Below, one piece after another: positions 25,401 through 38,278 of a stretch of DNA of 64,000 nt (positions are counted from its first letter, which is position 1; each line of letters begins with the position of its first letter). Both the position numbers and the translations under genes were made by a program. This stretch comes from Neelides folsomi. Lineage: Eukaryota; Arthropoda; Collembola; Neelipleona; Neelidae. Where the stretch lies: contig JAQGBZ010000045.1 of NCBI GenBank assembly GCA_034687125.1, positions 210,149 to 274,148 on the forward strand, in the 5' to 3' direction. The notes under the pieces were generated by a model. The model saw only the letters and a program-made list of their open reading frames with translations, searched no databases and was not told where the DNA came from.

Positions 25401-28400
25401 TCTATGCAGGTGAATACGTTGATTCAAATGGATTCAAATTGACAACGTGTTCTCACTGCACTACCTCATCAAACTCATCATACTCCACATTTGAGCTCAG
25501 ACGGTTTTTTATCTTAAGTCTTTAGAGTTTATAAGTTGAAGGGAAATGAAATGGCATTGAGTCATGTAGCTATTAAATTATCTGCAAGAAGAAGTCCTTC
25601 GTTTAAATGAAAGGGAGTGTTTGGAGTGTGAGTCGGCTTATTTTAATGGTCATGTTGGAAGGGTCATAATTGGGGTGTCGGGAGAGGAAGAAGCCAACGA
25701 ACACCTTCCCTACAACTCATGGAGTGTTAAAGAGGGTTCGGATCATTATACCTCCAAAGACTTCGATGACTTCAATCCCCTTTTTGTATATAAGTAACTA
25801 CAAATACATACATATTGTATATCTGTATATGCCATTTTGAGAACGCTTTCTCCTGTAGGATCCTGGATAATATACGAGGCCAGTGATCCCATTGTTAAGA
25901 AGAAATGATCCTCGTTAAACTCCCTTGGACCTTTTTCTTTATCTCTTCAAAGGATGGTTTTGTGGATGTAATTGAGTGCTGTGTATAATCCCTATGTTTT
26001 TATTCTTTTTAGTCGGTGGGAAAAGTGGACGAGGATGGTCCAGCGCTTAAAGGAAAAGTCATAAAGTTCGGATGGCTCGAAGGAGTATTGGTACGAAATG
26101 AATCCCTTTGAACTTCTCTACCACTTAATATTGTAAATTGTAACTACCATAATTTTTAAGTATGATATACCTACTTATATTTAACAATATGTTATAAGAA
26201 GTTATAAAGTTCTAATACAAATCATAAATATTCTACCGTATATGAGTAAGTGTAAGGCTCATATAAGTAATATATTTATCATGTATAGATGAGATGCCTG
26301 TTGAATATTTGGGGTGTGATGCTTTTTCTTCGGCTTTCCTGGGTTGTTGGACAAGCAGGAATTGGTAATTGACACTTTTGTCATAAGATGAAACTTAATA
26401 TGAATTAATGAAAATGATGAAATTAGTTATTTAATGGTTAAATTAAATTTAATGGCTAAATTAATGATTTATAGTGGAAGGGATTTTGCTCATTTCTCTC
26501 GCCAATCTTGTGACATTCATCACAGCGTTTTCCATGTCTGCCGTGTCAACAAATGGACAGATCAAAGGAGGCGGAATTTACTACATGATTTCCCGATCCC
26601 TTGGCCCAGAATTTGGAGCGGCAATTGGTCTGATGTTCACTGTAGCGAATTCCATTGCTGTTTCACTTTACATCGTTGGATTTTGTGAGTCGCTTAATGA
26701 TTTGCTGGAGGCAAACAATTGGGGCGTGATCATCGACGGAGGCTCAAATGATGTTCGGGTCATTGGGGTAATTTTCCATCATAAACTCAATTTTAATTTT
26801 CTTACCCATACTTATTATAAATTCAATAAAATTAAGATTTGGAGTGTTTTAATACGTACTGATTTATTCATGACAGGTTGCGGTCCTCATTGGAGTACTA
26901 GGTGAACAATTTGAACACTTTTCCAACCTTAGTTCTTTTCCTTTACGTGTTTTTTAATTTCAGTCTTGGCCTTCGTGGGAATGGATTGGGTGACGAGGGT
27001 AAAAGTTTATTACTTACTCAACTTTAAATTTACTTTCCTAGTATTTTTCCACAAATTTATGAATTAAGTTACAACGTGCTGTTTAATAATTTCAGACGCA
27101 AATGTTCCTCCTCTTTGTCCTTCTTGCTGGTATGTAAACTTCCATTTAGATGCCGATGATGAGTTTTCTCTTCGCACTTCAATGCACTTTAATTTATAGC
27201 TCAAGTTGATTTCATCATTGGAAGCTTCATTGGTCCGGACGATGATTTGGAGAAAGCTAAAGGATTTACTGGATTTGCTGGTACAAATATTTTTTGATAA
27301 GAATATAAATTACTTATAAGTATTAATTTAACAAGTAACTAAATTATTAATTGATAATTTATTTATTATGAATTTTAATTTTTTTTATTCTTCAGCTCAA
27401 ACCTTTCAAGAAAACACATATTCTGATTATCGTACTGGATTGGATGGGGACAAAACTCAACAAGATTTTTTCACCGTCTTCGGTGTATTTTTCCCAGCCG
27501 TAACGGGAATTGTGGCTGGTGCCAATTTGAGCGGAGATTTGAAAGATCCTGGTTCAGCCATTCCGAAAGGAACTTTGTTGGCCATTTTCCTCACTTACCT
27601 TTCTTACATTGGATATGCCATCATGATGGGAGGTTGCGCGATCCGAGAAGCTTCTGGAGATGTCAATGAATATCTAGAAACTTTTAATGAAACTGCACGA
27701 GAATTGTCGCCAAACTTTACAGACTTTCGTGATTGCGCCAATCGCGAGTGCAAATATGGCATGCTAAACAGCCCCCAGGTAAATAAATACATTTTTCTCA
27801 GTTTTTTCTTAACTTTTTTTCATTGCAGGTGATGGAACTCATTTCTTCCTGGGGTCCATTAATTTACATGTAAGAAGAAAAAGTTAAAAAATTGCAATTA
27901 ACAAACATTTACATTTTCATAGGGGTTGTTTTGCTGCAACGTTGTCTTCAGCTATTGCAAGTCTCGTTGGAGCTCCAAGAGTTTTTCAAGTAATTTGAGA
28001 ACCGCTTTCTCAATTATTTAATAATTCCAATTGCATGTTGATTTAATCATTTATACTTTTTTAGGCTCTTTGTAAAGATAAGCTTTACCCGGTGATTCAC
28101 TTCTTTGCCAAAGGTTATGGAGCTAATGATGACCCCGTGCGAGGATATGTTCTTGTCTTCATAATTTCTCTAGGCTGTCTCCTCATTGGTAAAGCTTTAA
28201 TACTCCCATTGATATCCAACCTATAATAGTTATTAATAAAAACAAGTTTAATTAATTTGAGATTAATTCAGCTGAACTGAACCTGATTGCTCCGCTTCTT
28301 TCAAACTTTTTCTTAGCGGCATACTGCCTTATTAATTTCTCCGTCTTCCACGCTTCCATCTCAAAGGTTTCGTCACATTTTATGAATGATTTAATTCGGG

Positions 28401-30937
28401 TTTTATGGGTTTTATTTATAAAATTGAATAAATTGCAGTCACCAGGCTGGCGCCCGTCGTTCAAGTATTACAACGCATGGGTCAGTTTAATTGGAAGCAT
28501 CCTATGCGTTGTCGTTATGTTCCTTATGAATTGGCCAACTGCCCTTGCCACGCTTGTTGTCAGTGTCATCCTATATCTCTACGTTTCATATAGGAAGCCA
28601 GATGTCAATTGGGGGAGCAGTGTAAATAAATGATTTGTTTCTTATTCACATTACAGAAATTATGTTCGTATAAAAGTTCATAAAGATTAATTATTATGAT
28701 AATTTTGATAGACCCAAGCTCAGTCATATAACAGTGCCTTGAAGTCTGTACAAGATCTGAACGCAGTTGAAGAACATGTGAAAAATTATCGTCCACAACT
28801 TTTAGTACTTTCCGGATTTCCGTCCACTCGTCCTCCACTTATTGACTTTGCGAATCTCCTCGTTAAAAATCTTTCTCTCATGATATGCGGGCATGTTATG
28901 AAGGGTCCATCCAATCAAAGGCTTCGAAGCACCCTTGCAAAACAAGCTTATTCGTGGCTTACCAAACATAAGAAAAAAGGGTAAACTTTCTCTCATCTAT
29001 TTTCATTTAAAATTTAAAACAATTATGTTTAACTGCACTAAACATGAAAAAACTTGACAATGTTTTGACTTATCATTCAATTATTTGAATTTAATTAAAT
29101 AAAATGAATAACTTTTTATTAAATCTTTTTAAAAGATTCTACACAATAATTGAAGATGATAATTTTGAACGAGGCGCTTGGAGCATCATGCAAATAGCAG
29201 GGTTAGGAAAACTCCGTCCGAATATGGTCCTTATGGGGTACAAAAAGGATTGGGAAAAAACTGATGACATTGCCGCTTACGTCAAAATTATACAGTAAGT
29301 GAAAACTCCTCTTACGTTAATGACACTTAAGAGTAATCCTAAAATGTTATTTTATGGATAGTGAGGCGCTGGATATGCATTTGGCTGTTGGGATCCTGAG
29401 GATGCAAGAAGGTCTGGATTACTCCACTCTTGTTGAAGAGGAAGATCAAATGACTCCACAGCAATTACTTGAAGTGAAGAAAGATAAACCCATTGTGAGG
29501 AATCAATCCGAAGGGCAGCTGAGTCAAGGTGGCATCTCAATTAGTTAGTTTTTATCAATTATTTAGAATATTTTTCTCGAATTTATATAGCTATGTGTAT
29601 TTTAAATGAGAATTAATATGTGTATTAATTATTAAGATGATAAGATTAAATGGTATTTAATTTATATTAAGATGGAGTAAGCAGCGAGACGAGTAGTCCA
29701 CCGCCTTCCCCAAAAAGTGAAAAGAAAGGGAAAAAGAGATCTGCGTCGGTTGTGTATAAAAGTCCAGGGGGTTCTCCTCTTGGTCGAGATGTTCTGGCAA
29801 GATTAACCCATTTTAGTCGGAAACAGAGGAAAGGAACAATTGATGTCTGGTGGCTGTAAGATTTTTAAATTGATAAATCTGATTAAATAAGTTATTATAA
29901 TTATTATTATGCATATATAACATTGATTGTTTAGTTAGAAGTTTGGAGATTTATAACGCACATCAATTTTCTAAATCTCTATTTTTGATATTAAACTTTA
30001 ATATAGATATGATGATGGTGGATTGACTCTTTTGATTCCGTATCTTCTCTCGACTCGATCTCAGTTTGCTGGATGCCAGCTGAGGATTTTCTCTCTTTCG
30101 TCGAGAAAAGACGAACTGGGGAGTGAACAAAGAAACATGGCAGCTCTTTTAGCGAAATTTAGGTGAATAATCAAGAATTTTTATATTACATAACTGTATA
30201 CAGTATACTTAATAATCTTTAGTGTAATAGTGTATTTTTCATGTGCAAATGTTGATTAATTGACTATTGTTGACAGGATTGACTATTCTGATGTAATTGT
30301 TATACCTGACATAACAAAGAAAGCTTTAGACTCCACAAAGAAAGAATTTGAAGCTCTTATTGAACCATATCTTGGAATTGAGGGAGGAATTACCGAATCA
30401 GAATTAACAGCCACGAAAGAAAAAACAAACAGGCAAAACCATTATTATCATAACTTATTTTACATAAACATATATTTAAATGCATGATAGTGTAATGTGG
30501 CGAAATTGGTAGTTACTAAAAATGCGTTAGGTATAATTTAAAGTTGAATGTTTTTAAAATTATTTGTTGTATAATTAAAGATTGAACTTAAACAAAGTAG
30601 TTAATTCCTTCTTTTGTTGGTTTATTTTTGTTTATTAATCCTTAATTTTTTAAAATTTTTTAGGCATTTAAGATTAAGAGAATTGCTTTTGTCTCATTCG
30701 AGAGAAGCCACTTTCGTCGTGATGTAAGTTCTTTTTAATTTAACTTTCATTCATTAATAAAAAAATAAGAAGAATAAGAACGATATTATTTTTTCTCTTA
30801 ACAGGACGCTTCCAGTTCCGAGACGAGATTTCAGTGCACCACTTTATATGGCTTGGCTTGAAATGCTGAGTCGAGGGATGCCGCCGTTCCTCCTCGTTCG
30901 AGGCAACCAAACTTCCGTCCTCACATTCTACTCTTAA
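22489..30937 (+). CDS. SLC12 Na-K-Cl cotransporter, copy B
   Basis: Twenty-two coding exons: 22489-22776, 26013-26090, 26289-26364, 26475-26767, 26877-26901, 26964-26998, 27096-27129, 27200-27280, 27396-27778, 27829-27869, 27923-27989, 28065-28188, 28272-28366, 28439-28621, 28712-28980, 29136-29294, 29362-29528, 29672-29855, 30007-30162, 30277-30432, 30664-30723, 30805-30937; 1028 residues. The start is the first ATG after a leader intron. It has RFHV (21-24) and the phospho-regulatory block [17 protein letters not shown], with Ser and Thr at the SPAK/OSR1 target spacing. The core keeps the K+-site Tyr213 (LYIVGF) and Thr340 (PAVTG) and the Na+-site FAATLSSA, so electroneutral Na-K-2Cl transport is expected. 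The C-terminal domain is complete, ending LTFYS. Intron 1 is 3.2 kb. Intron 20 begins GC, not GT (30433). Confidence 0.95.
22777..26012 (+). other. 3.2-kb first intron of SLC12 copy B
   Basis: This is the longest intron in the window, with GT donor and AG acceptor in phase 0, the same junction position as in copies A and C. No nested gene, tRNA or recognisable transposon was found. Its size is far above the other introns of this gene, which fits either regulatory content or decayed insertions; neither can be shown here. Confidence 0.6.
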
Positions 30938-30948
30938 CCAAACTTTTC

Positions 30949-30954
30949 AATAAA
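30949..30954 (+). terminator. Polyadenylation signal, SLC12 copy B
   Basis: AATAAA starts only 12 bases after the stop codon. A second AATAAA follows near 30991. With the convergent copy C ending at 31121, the 3' UTR must be very short or overlap its neighbour. Confidence 0.6.
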
Positions 30955-31107
30955 AACCTAACCCGTTTTCTAGTAAGTCATCCGAGTGCGTAATAAATAT
31001 ATCCCGGTTGCAAGTTTAAAGTAATGTATTACAATATATTCTAAATATCTTATACTTACATGTAATAAGCGAAATAAACTCTTACATTCACAATAAATCG
31101 TTAAATT

Positions 31108-31113
31108 TTTATT
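31108..31113 (-). terminator. Polyadenylation signal, SLC12 copy C
   Basis: TTTATT on the plus strand reads AATAAA on the minus strand, a few bases past the copy C stop codon (31121). It mirrors the closely placed signal of copy B on the other strand. Confidence 0.55.
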
Positions 31114-31120
31114 CAACTGG

Positions 31121-34100
31121 TTATGAATAGAAAGTAAGTACTGATTCTTGATTTCCACGGACAAGCAAAAAGGGTGGCATGTCTCGTGTTAATACCTCCA
31201 ACCACGCCATACTACAAATCAAAATAAATAAACATTTTGCATATTGAGGGTAAAAGGATTGGGACATTTAACATACTAAAGAGCTGCAGACACGACACCC
31301 TTCCTTGGCATTGGAAGCGTCCTAAAAAATAATTTTAATTTAAAATATATAATATTTTGATAATAAATGGATAGTTTATATGAAAATAAATTTTGCATTA
31401 CATTACGACAAGCGTAGAGCCCCTTGAATGCTCTTGGAGTAATTCTCTCAGTCGGAGATGTCTAAAAATACAATGTTAATAGTGATCCAAAATAGAAAAA
31501 AATGCACTTGAGACAATATAATTAAAATTAAAAAAGTAAAGAACCTATTTGTTTTCTCTCTCATTGCGATTATCTCAACTGGAGAGATTCCAACAGACTC
31601 GTCGGAAGATTCAACAAAAGGTGCGGTGATTCTGTCAAAAAGTGCCATCGATTCTTCTCCAGCTTTTCGAGTGATATCCGGAATGATATGTAGGGAATCA
31701 AAATTGATTCGGAACTTGGCAAGAAGCTCAGCCATCCTTATCAAGAATATTACATTAATATTACATACAGTAGATCTAGTCTAAAATATTTCTGTACGAA
31801 AAAAACATCATTCTACCCATCTGATATTTTATTGGTAACATTCTAATAATAAAATAATTTACTTGAGTTGATCAGTTTCAAATTCATCGAGTTTATTAGC
31901 AATTGCAAATACTCTCAGCCTGCAGCCAGTCCAAGCTTTCCTTGTAGAAATGATATATGGAAGCAAAAGTGTTAAACCCCCGTCATCGTAAAGCCACCAA
32001 ACATCAATCCACGGTTCTTTGTATCCTCGTTGGAATCTTGTGAGGGATTCTAAAACATCACGGCTAATCACACCACCCTCAGGAGACCTTTAATTATAAT
32101 TTACAAGGATATAACGCATCTTGTATTTAAAAATAAAAAACTTTTAATATTTAATTTCTTGGAATTTTTTGTCTGACTTACTTGTACACAATGCCAGATT
32201 TCTTCTCATCCTTTCCATTTCCATTACTATTCACTGTTAAATTGAATAAATGCTATTTTATTTCTGTGATTGAAATCTAAATAAGAATTGTATATATCTT
32301 ACGTTATTGCAAAGATTTTTAGTAAATTTTACCAATATTGGGAATAGAATCAAGTGAAGAATCCTTGCTTTGTTCATGACTTCTTGCCATTTCCTCTTCA
32401 CCAAATCTTATCTTTTTGCTGAAATCCAACCCACCGGGAACACGCAGAAGAGCCACGGAGACATGAAGATCCAACGTTCGATGAATGACGTTGAAATATT
32501 CTCGTAATTCCTTTCTATCACATACGCTCCAATCTCCCTTATATCCTGATGTGATTAAAATTATAGAGATATAATAATAGAATAATAGATTTAATGCGCG
32601 TCTGTGATTATTTTATAGAACTTACCCATCAAAAGTATATTTGGTCTCATCCTCCTATTTGTAAAAATATTAAAATATTAAAAACATACAAAAAATATTT
32701 TAAAATTAAAGTCTAATGCTTTTATTAATAATAAAATATAAATAAAATAAAAAATTAAATTATTGTGCAGATGTAAACTTGTTCTGTCATAATGTAAGTT
32801 GATTGAATATTTATGTAAATGTAAGTACACAAAATAATTACCCGATTCCATAAGCTTGCAGAAGTGCATTTGCTCCATCTTCAAAAGACATTCCATCAAG
32901 AGGACAAAAGAAGGCTTTCATCTTTTGGGCTTTAAACCAGCTTTGGGCCTTAAGATCCATAGCTGTTCGCACTTTGTTCGGACAAGAGCCCTAAACAATA
33001 CATTCAACAGTTGAACTAAACATGAAATTAGAAAAAATACAAAGTTTGTAAAGTTTCTTACTTTTACAATGTGACCGCAAACGATGAGAGAAAGTTTCTT
33101 TGCGAGAAGATAACCAAAGTCAACAAGCGGAGGTCGAACCCAAGGAGCTCCGCACAAAACCAAGAGTTGAGGTCGAAAGTTCTATAAGGTAAGTTTGATT
33201 ATTGGAAATGGATTATTAATGAAAATTAAATTGAAGTCAAACAAAGAGAAGAGAACTAAAAGTATTTTTTATTAAACCTTGACATGTGGTTCAACATTAT
33301 TCAATTGTTGAACGGACAAAAGGGCATTTTTGTATGTCTGTGCCTGTGTTGAACTTCCCCAATTGACATCTGCAAATAAAATATCAAAATACATGAGACA
33401 TTGCGCATTGTATTGAGTTTGAGAAGGAAGTTCTCCATCTATCAGTATATAAATTGTATGCAATTAAACGTTAATTTTTATAAATTCAAAATTGACCTGG
33501 TTTTCGGAAAATCACAATCATGTACAAGCAGAATATGGCAGCAAACGTACATAACGCTGTTACCCAACTAATAATTAAAGTATAAAAAAATTTGAACATT
33601 GGCCAAATTAACGGTTGTTAAAATGTAAATGATTTTGAGAAAAGAAATGTAATTGACCTTATAAGGAACATGACAGCCACACAAAGGAAGAATCCAATGA
33701 GAGATATCCACATATTGTAGTACTATGTATGATCAATCAAGTTTATCAAAATGAGCTAAATTTAATTTTTGACTATATAATTTAATAAGTACTTTAAGGA
33801 TCAACATTTTTGCATACTTTGAATGTTGGTCTCCATCCCACAGGTTTTGCGAGTGAAGCGTGGAATGTTGAATAGTTCACAAGTGCATATGCCGCAAGGA
33901 AAAAGTTGGAAATCAAGGGAGCAATGGCATTTAACTCGGCTATTAAATTAAAAATTCAATTAATATTTTTACTAAATTTTTTCTTAATTTTTGAAATGGT
34001 ACTTCTAACAAATGATAATTTGATAAATCATACCAATAAGGATGAATGCAAGAGCAATGAAAAACGTCAGAACGTATCCTCGAACCTTTCAAGTCAATTA

Positions 34101-37100
34101 AATAAGACACATTCACACATGTGTGATAGTGATAGAGCATATATATAATGATTGAGTATTTTTATAATGGACAATATTTAAGTAATTTAAGAGTTATAAT
34201 TTAATGTGTTTTCCTTACTGGCTCATTATTTTTCCCATATCCTTTGCCGAAAAATTTAATATAGGGATAAAGTTTGTCATTGCAAAGTGCTTGGAAAACT
34301 TTTGGAGCTGAGACGAGGGAGGCCAAGGCCGAAGAAAGTGTTGCAGCAAAGCAACCAGCGTAAATCAATGGACCCCAAACACTCACAAGTTCCATAACCT
34401 TTTTAAAAGATAGGCATTTTTTAAAGAGTCTTTGGTTATAATATAATTTAAGATTGTATTACCTGAAAGTTATTCATAAGACCATAAGCGCATCCTGTAG
34501 AATTTCCAATTCCTCCCTCAGAACAATCCGTGAAAGAGAAAGACGCAAGGAGTTCTTCGTATGTGGCATTGCCAGAAACTCCATTTGCATCACGAAGCTT
34601 TTTGTCAAATATACATTAAGTATTTTATTAAAACTACTAGTACTCATTAAATAGTACTTTTGTAAGACTTACATACAAATACTGAATACAAATAAGTATT
34701 ACAATTACAATGGAAAAATTCGCATTTTACTTATATTCTATGCACTTACAACTGTGGAACCAGCGATAATTGCAAATCCCAAATAAGAAACAGTCGTTAC
34801 AATAATGGCCAAAATTGTTCCTTTTGGAATAGAAGATGAAGGATCCTAAAGTTATATCATAAATCATAGAGTATTAATCTTGCATTATAACAATAATCTT
34901 GCATATATATACACATTATTCAAGTGTGCATATTTCATATTGATTGTATTCAGTTTTACAGCCAAATCTCCAGAAATGTTTGCTCCAGCGAGAATTCCCG
35001 TTGCAGCTGGGAAGAAAATTGAAAAAACTGAAAAAAAGTTGTGCTCGTCTTCTCCTTGCGTTCGATAAACCGGGCTAAGATTCTCCAAAAATAAACTCCC
35101 TAATAAGTAATTAAAATTTTAATTACAAATCTTTATATGTCAATTATCATATTTATTAGTAGAGTATATTGGTATTAGAAAGACCATTGTATCCGACAAA
35201 TCCTTTAGAAAGCTCGTCACTACTTAAAGGACCCACAAAACTCCCAATGACAAAGTCAATCATGGCCGCAACAAGAATAAATAAAAGCCCGACTTGCGCC
35301 TACCAAATTATTAATATTTTAAAATAATATTCAAATTCTTGTTTATAATCATTAGAACTTGCAGGCTTACTTGTGGTTAGTTAAAACAATATTAAATTAA
35401 CTAATAATTTTGTACCGTTGCTTCCCATTCCATTCCAATGCACACAATGAGTGTTTGGAAGACAATAGCAGCGGACCCAATAATCCGCACGCTGTTGGTT
35501 GGGTCTTCAACCACGTAAGTGTTAAGACTCTTTAGAAGATCCACCTAATTAATTATACAAAAATTTAGTACAATTCTTTATAATTTTTTTATCATTTATC
35601 TAACATTAATGATAATGGTAAGTATTAAAAATATTACCATTGACTCTGCAAATCCGACAGTGTACATGGCCACAGCTACCGCGTTCGCCTTGGTTAAAAA
35701 AGGATTGAAGAAGCGAAAAGATTTAACAGGCATTTCTTACGACAGCGAAAATAAGTCCAATTGAAGCTCCAAATTCCGGACCAAGAGACCGTGATATCAT
35801 GTAATAAGTTCCACCTAATTAACATTAAATTTTCATTAAACGTTTCATCACAGCTCGTCATTGTGTTGGCAGTAATGGAGAAAGCATCAATATTTAGTTT
35901 ATGCAACACCCGGCTTCATAAATATAATTGGATTGAATTCATACAATTTACATAATAAAGTAAACATGAATATAAACACTAAAATTTAATTGATAGTGTA
36001 ATAAAATCAATAGCATTGAAGGTCATTTCATAGAGTATATTCATATATCTCATGAATGAGCAAATTCTAGTAATAATAACACACATTAATGATACACAAA
36101 TGCACAAAATGATTGGTTGACTTTTCGTGTCAATTTAACTCTCAAATGATTTCTATCCGCATCATATTTATGCAGTTCATTAATGTTTGGCACTTTCACA
36201 TTGCATGTGATTGTGAATGAATGTATGTAAATATTGAGTCGAAATATTGATCTTGCTAAAAGTCTAAATTGTTCTTTGGCCATTTTACATTCTACTTTAT
36301 AACAAAGAATTAGAACAAATAAAATGAGCTGTGGATTGGAAATGTTTTTTGAAGCGTGAAAACAAGCAATATGAATAGTGGATGATTTAGAGATTGTCAC
36401 ACATTGTAACATTTAATGTTCAATTACCCGCCTTGATGGTCCCGTTCGTACTGTGGAATGAATGCAAGTCAACTTCCGAAACTTTACCTTATCCATGATA
36501 AAAATATTAATTTCCTCTCTATGCTAAGGAGAGAATTCCATTGGAATTTCCTCTTCTGATTTGGGAAATGAACTCATGGGATGGGGAAGGTCGCCAACAC
36601 CCCAATTTGTCAAAGTAGAAAGAATATTAAATGGTATCTATTGTCCCACTTTCAATTCACACCACAATGACGAAATTATTTGTTAATTTTGAGAGTTTAA
36701 AACAAGGTATGTGAGATCCAGTCATTAAATTTTTAAAAAAATAAAATTTTCTCATTTGTTAAATTATTGTATCAGTAGACATTTAGGAAATTTTATAATG
36801 TACGTATTCAACATAATACCTACAGAGTAGTAAATAGTTGAATAAAAAGGAAATAATGGTAAAGGTTAAGGATTCCAAAATGTGTTTGGTTGACTCATAC
36901 GAAAAAAATTTCAACCACACACTTTATTAAGGATTTACGCATATAACGACCATATGCTTAACTTAAATGTCATTTATACATAGTTAGTTATGGTAGGTAA
37001 ATTTTCGGAAGATTGACCTTATGGCACTCATGCTCAAGGAAGTTATGAAAGTGACAGCTGTAGCGAGGAGTACGATGATACATCCTTGCACTTCAATTAA

Positions 37101-38278
37101 AAACAATTAAATGTTATTAGATGAAGATAGTCGGGCTAATGAAGTATTGTTTTACCAATCCCGGCCTGCCCCACGCACCATGAAACGCGAAGGAAAAGCA
37201 TCACGCCCCAAATATTTCTGAATTAGTAAACAAATTCATTAATGAAGAACACTATTTCATTTTAGTGGGATTTTTAGAGGAAATGTATAATTCTTGGAAT
37301 GTATCTTCATTTCTTGTTTATTATGGAAAAACTTACAAGAGACATCTTACAAAAACTCCTTTGATCCATCCGAATTTCACCATTCCTTTATATTCTTCAA
37401 TCTCGCCTTTTTCGCCTTCGCCGACACTCTATAAATAATAGAAATAATATACTCTAACTTACATTTAGATATGAATAATGTTCTCGCAAACATTTATTTA
37501 TTCTATAATAAATTCAATCGGACATTCATAAAAAGATTTTAACCCTATTTATAAAATTTTTAAGAAAATGTAAAGAAATGTGAAAAATGAAGAAATCCAC
37601 GTTCCAGAGAAAAATTGATAAAAATGTCAAGATATAAGATTTCAGGGTTTGATGATGTAGAAACACTTTGAACTTTACAACTCGCCATTATAATTTATGC
37701 AAAAAAGCTATATTTACCTATTTATTGGTAAATGTCAATATATGGATTACAAAAGTTTGTGTTGTAATAATCCAATGTACTTTAATTGCAATTTTACCTT
37801 CGCATGAAGCGACATGTCATGAAGTTCATCGAGCGTGGGCCGGTTATTATATTGGATTGACATCATATTCCTATAGTTGTCAAGTCTCGGAAGGGCCTCC
37901 CTTGTGAAGTGTCTGAACGATTTGCCATGCCGAGTGTTGTTCTCCCCTCCATCGGACCCATTCGGACTGATGAGCATGAATGGAGATCCGCACCGAGAGA
38001 CGTTCTCAGCATTCCCTATATTTTCATATATATTACATTGTACATTTTAAAACTATATTTGGAATGTATACAAAAATTTGTATGTTTTCATAAATGTTAT
38101 ATGTTTTTGTTAAATAACTATAAAATGTCAATATGGTTCAATTATTGGTATTACCATCAGAGGTTCCCTTATATCCAACAAGGGTCGGATGTGTCGGTGG
38201 CGATTGTTGTTGTTGTGCTGTGGAGTCAACCCGGTTTACTTGGAACCGATTACGTTTGTCCCTCAAGTCAACTTCCAT
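31121..38278 (-). CDS. SLC12 Na-K-Cl cotransporter, copy C
   Basis: Twenty-nine exons (minus): 38278-38155, 38015-37798, 37428-37337, 37217-37156, 37090-37018, 36450-36428, 35814-35741, 35688-35638, 35544-35416, 35299-35185, 35099-34960, 34845-34750, 34597-34463, 34398-34219, 34085-34034, 33939-33818, 33722-33658, 33567-33497, 33369-33278, 33181-33062, 32990-32842, 32654-32626, 32545-32333, 32233-32182, 32087-31863, 31736-31545, 31461-31402, 31321-31277, 31211-31121; 1029 residues. The N-terminus carries RFQV (11-14) and [19 protein letters not shown]1 is [10 protein letters not shown]. The K+ site is intact (Tyr231 in MYTVGF, Thr354 in PAATG), as is the Na+ site FAATLSSA. The C-terminal domain ends LTFYS. 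Na-K-2Cl cotransport is expected. It is the most intron-rich copy. Three donors read GTCAAT and one GTCTTT, weaker than the usual GTAAGT. In the C-terminal domain the usual GKGTIDVWW is [10 protein letters not shown]. Confidence 0.94.
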
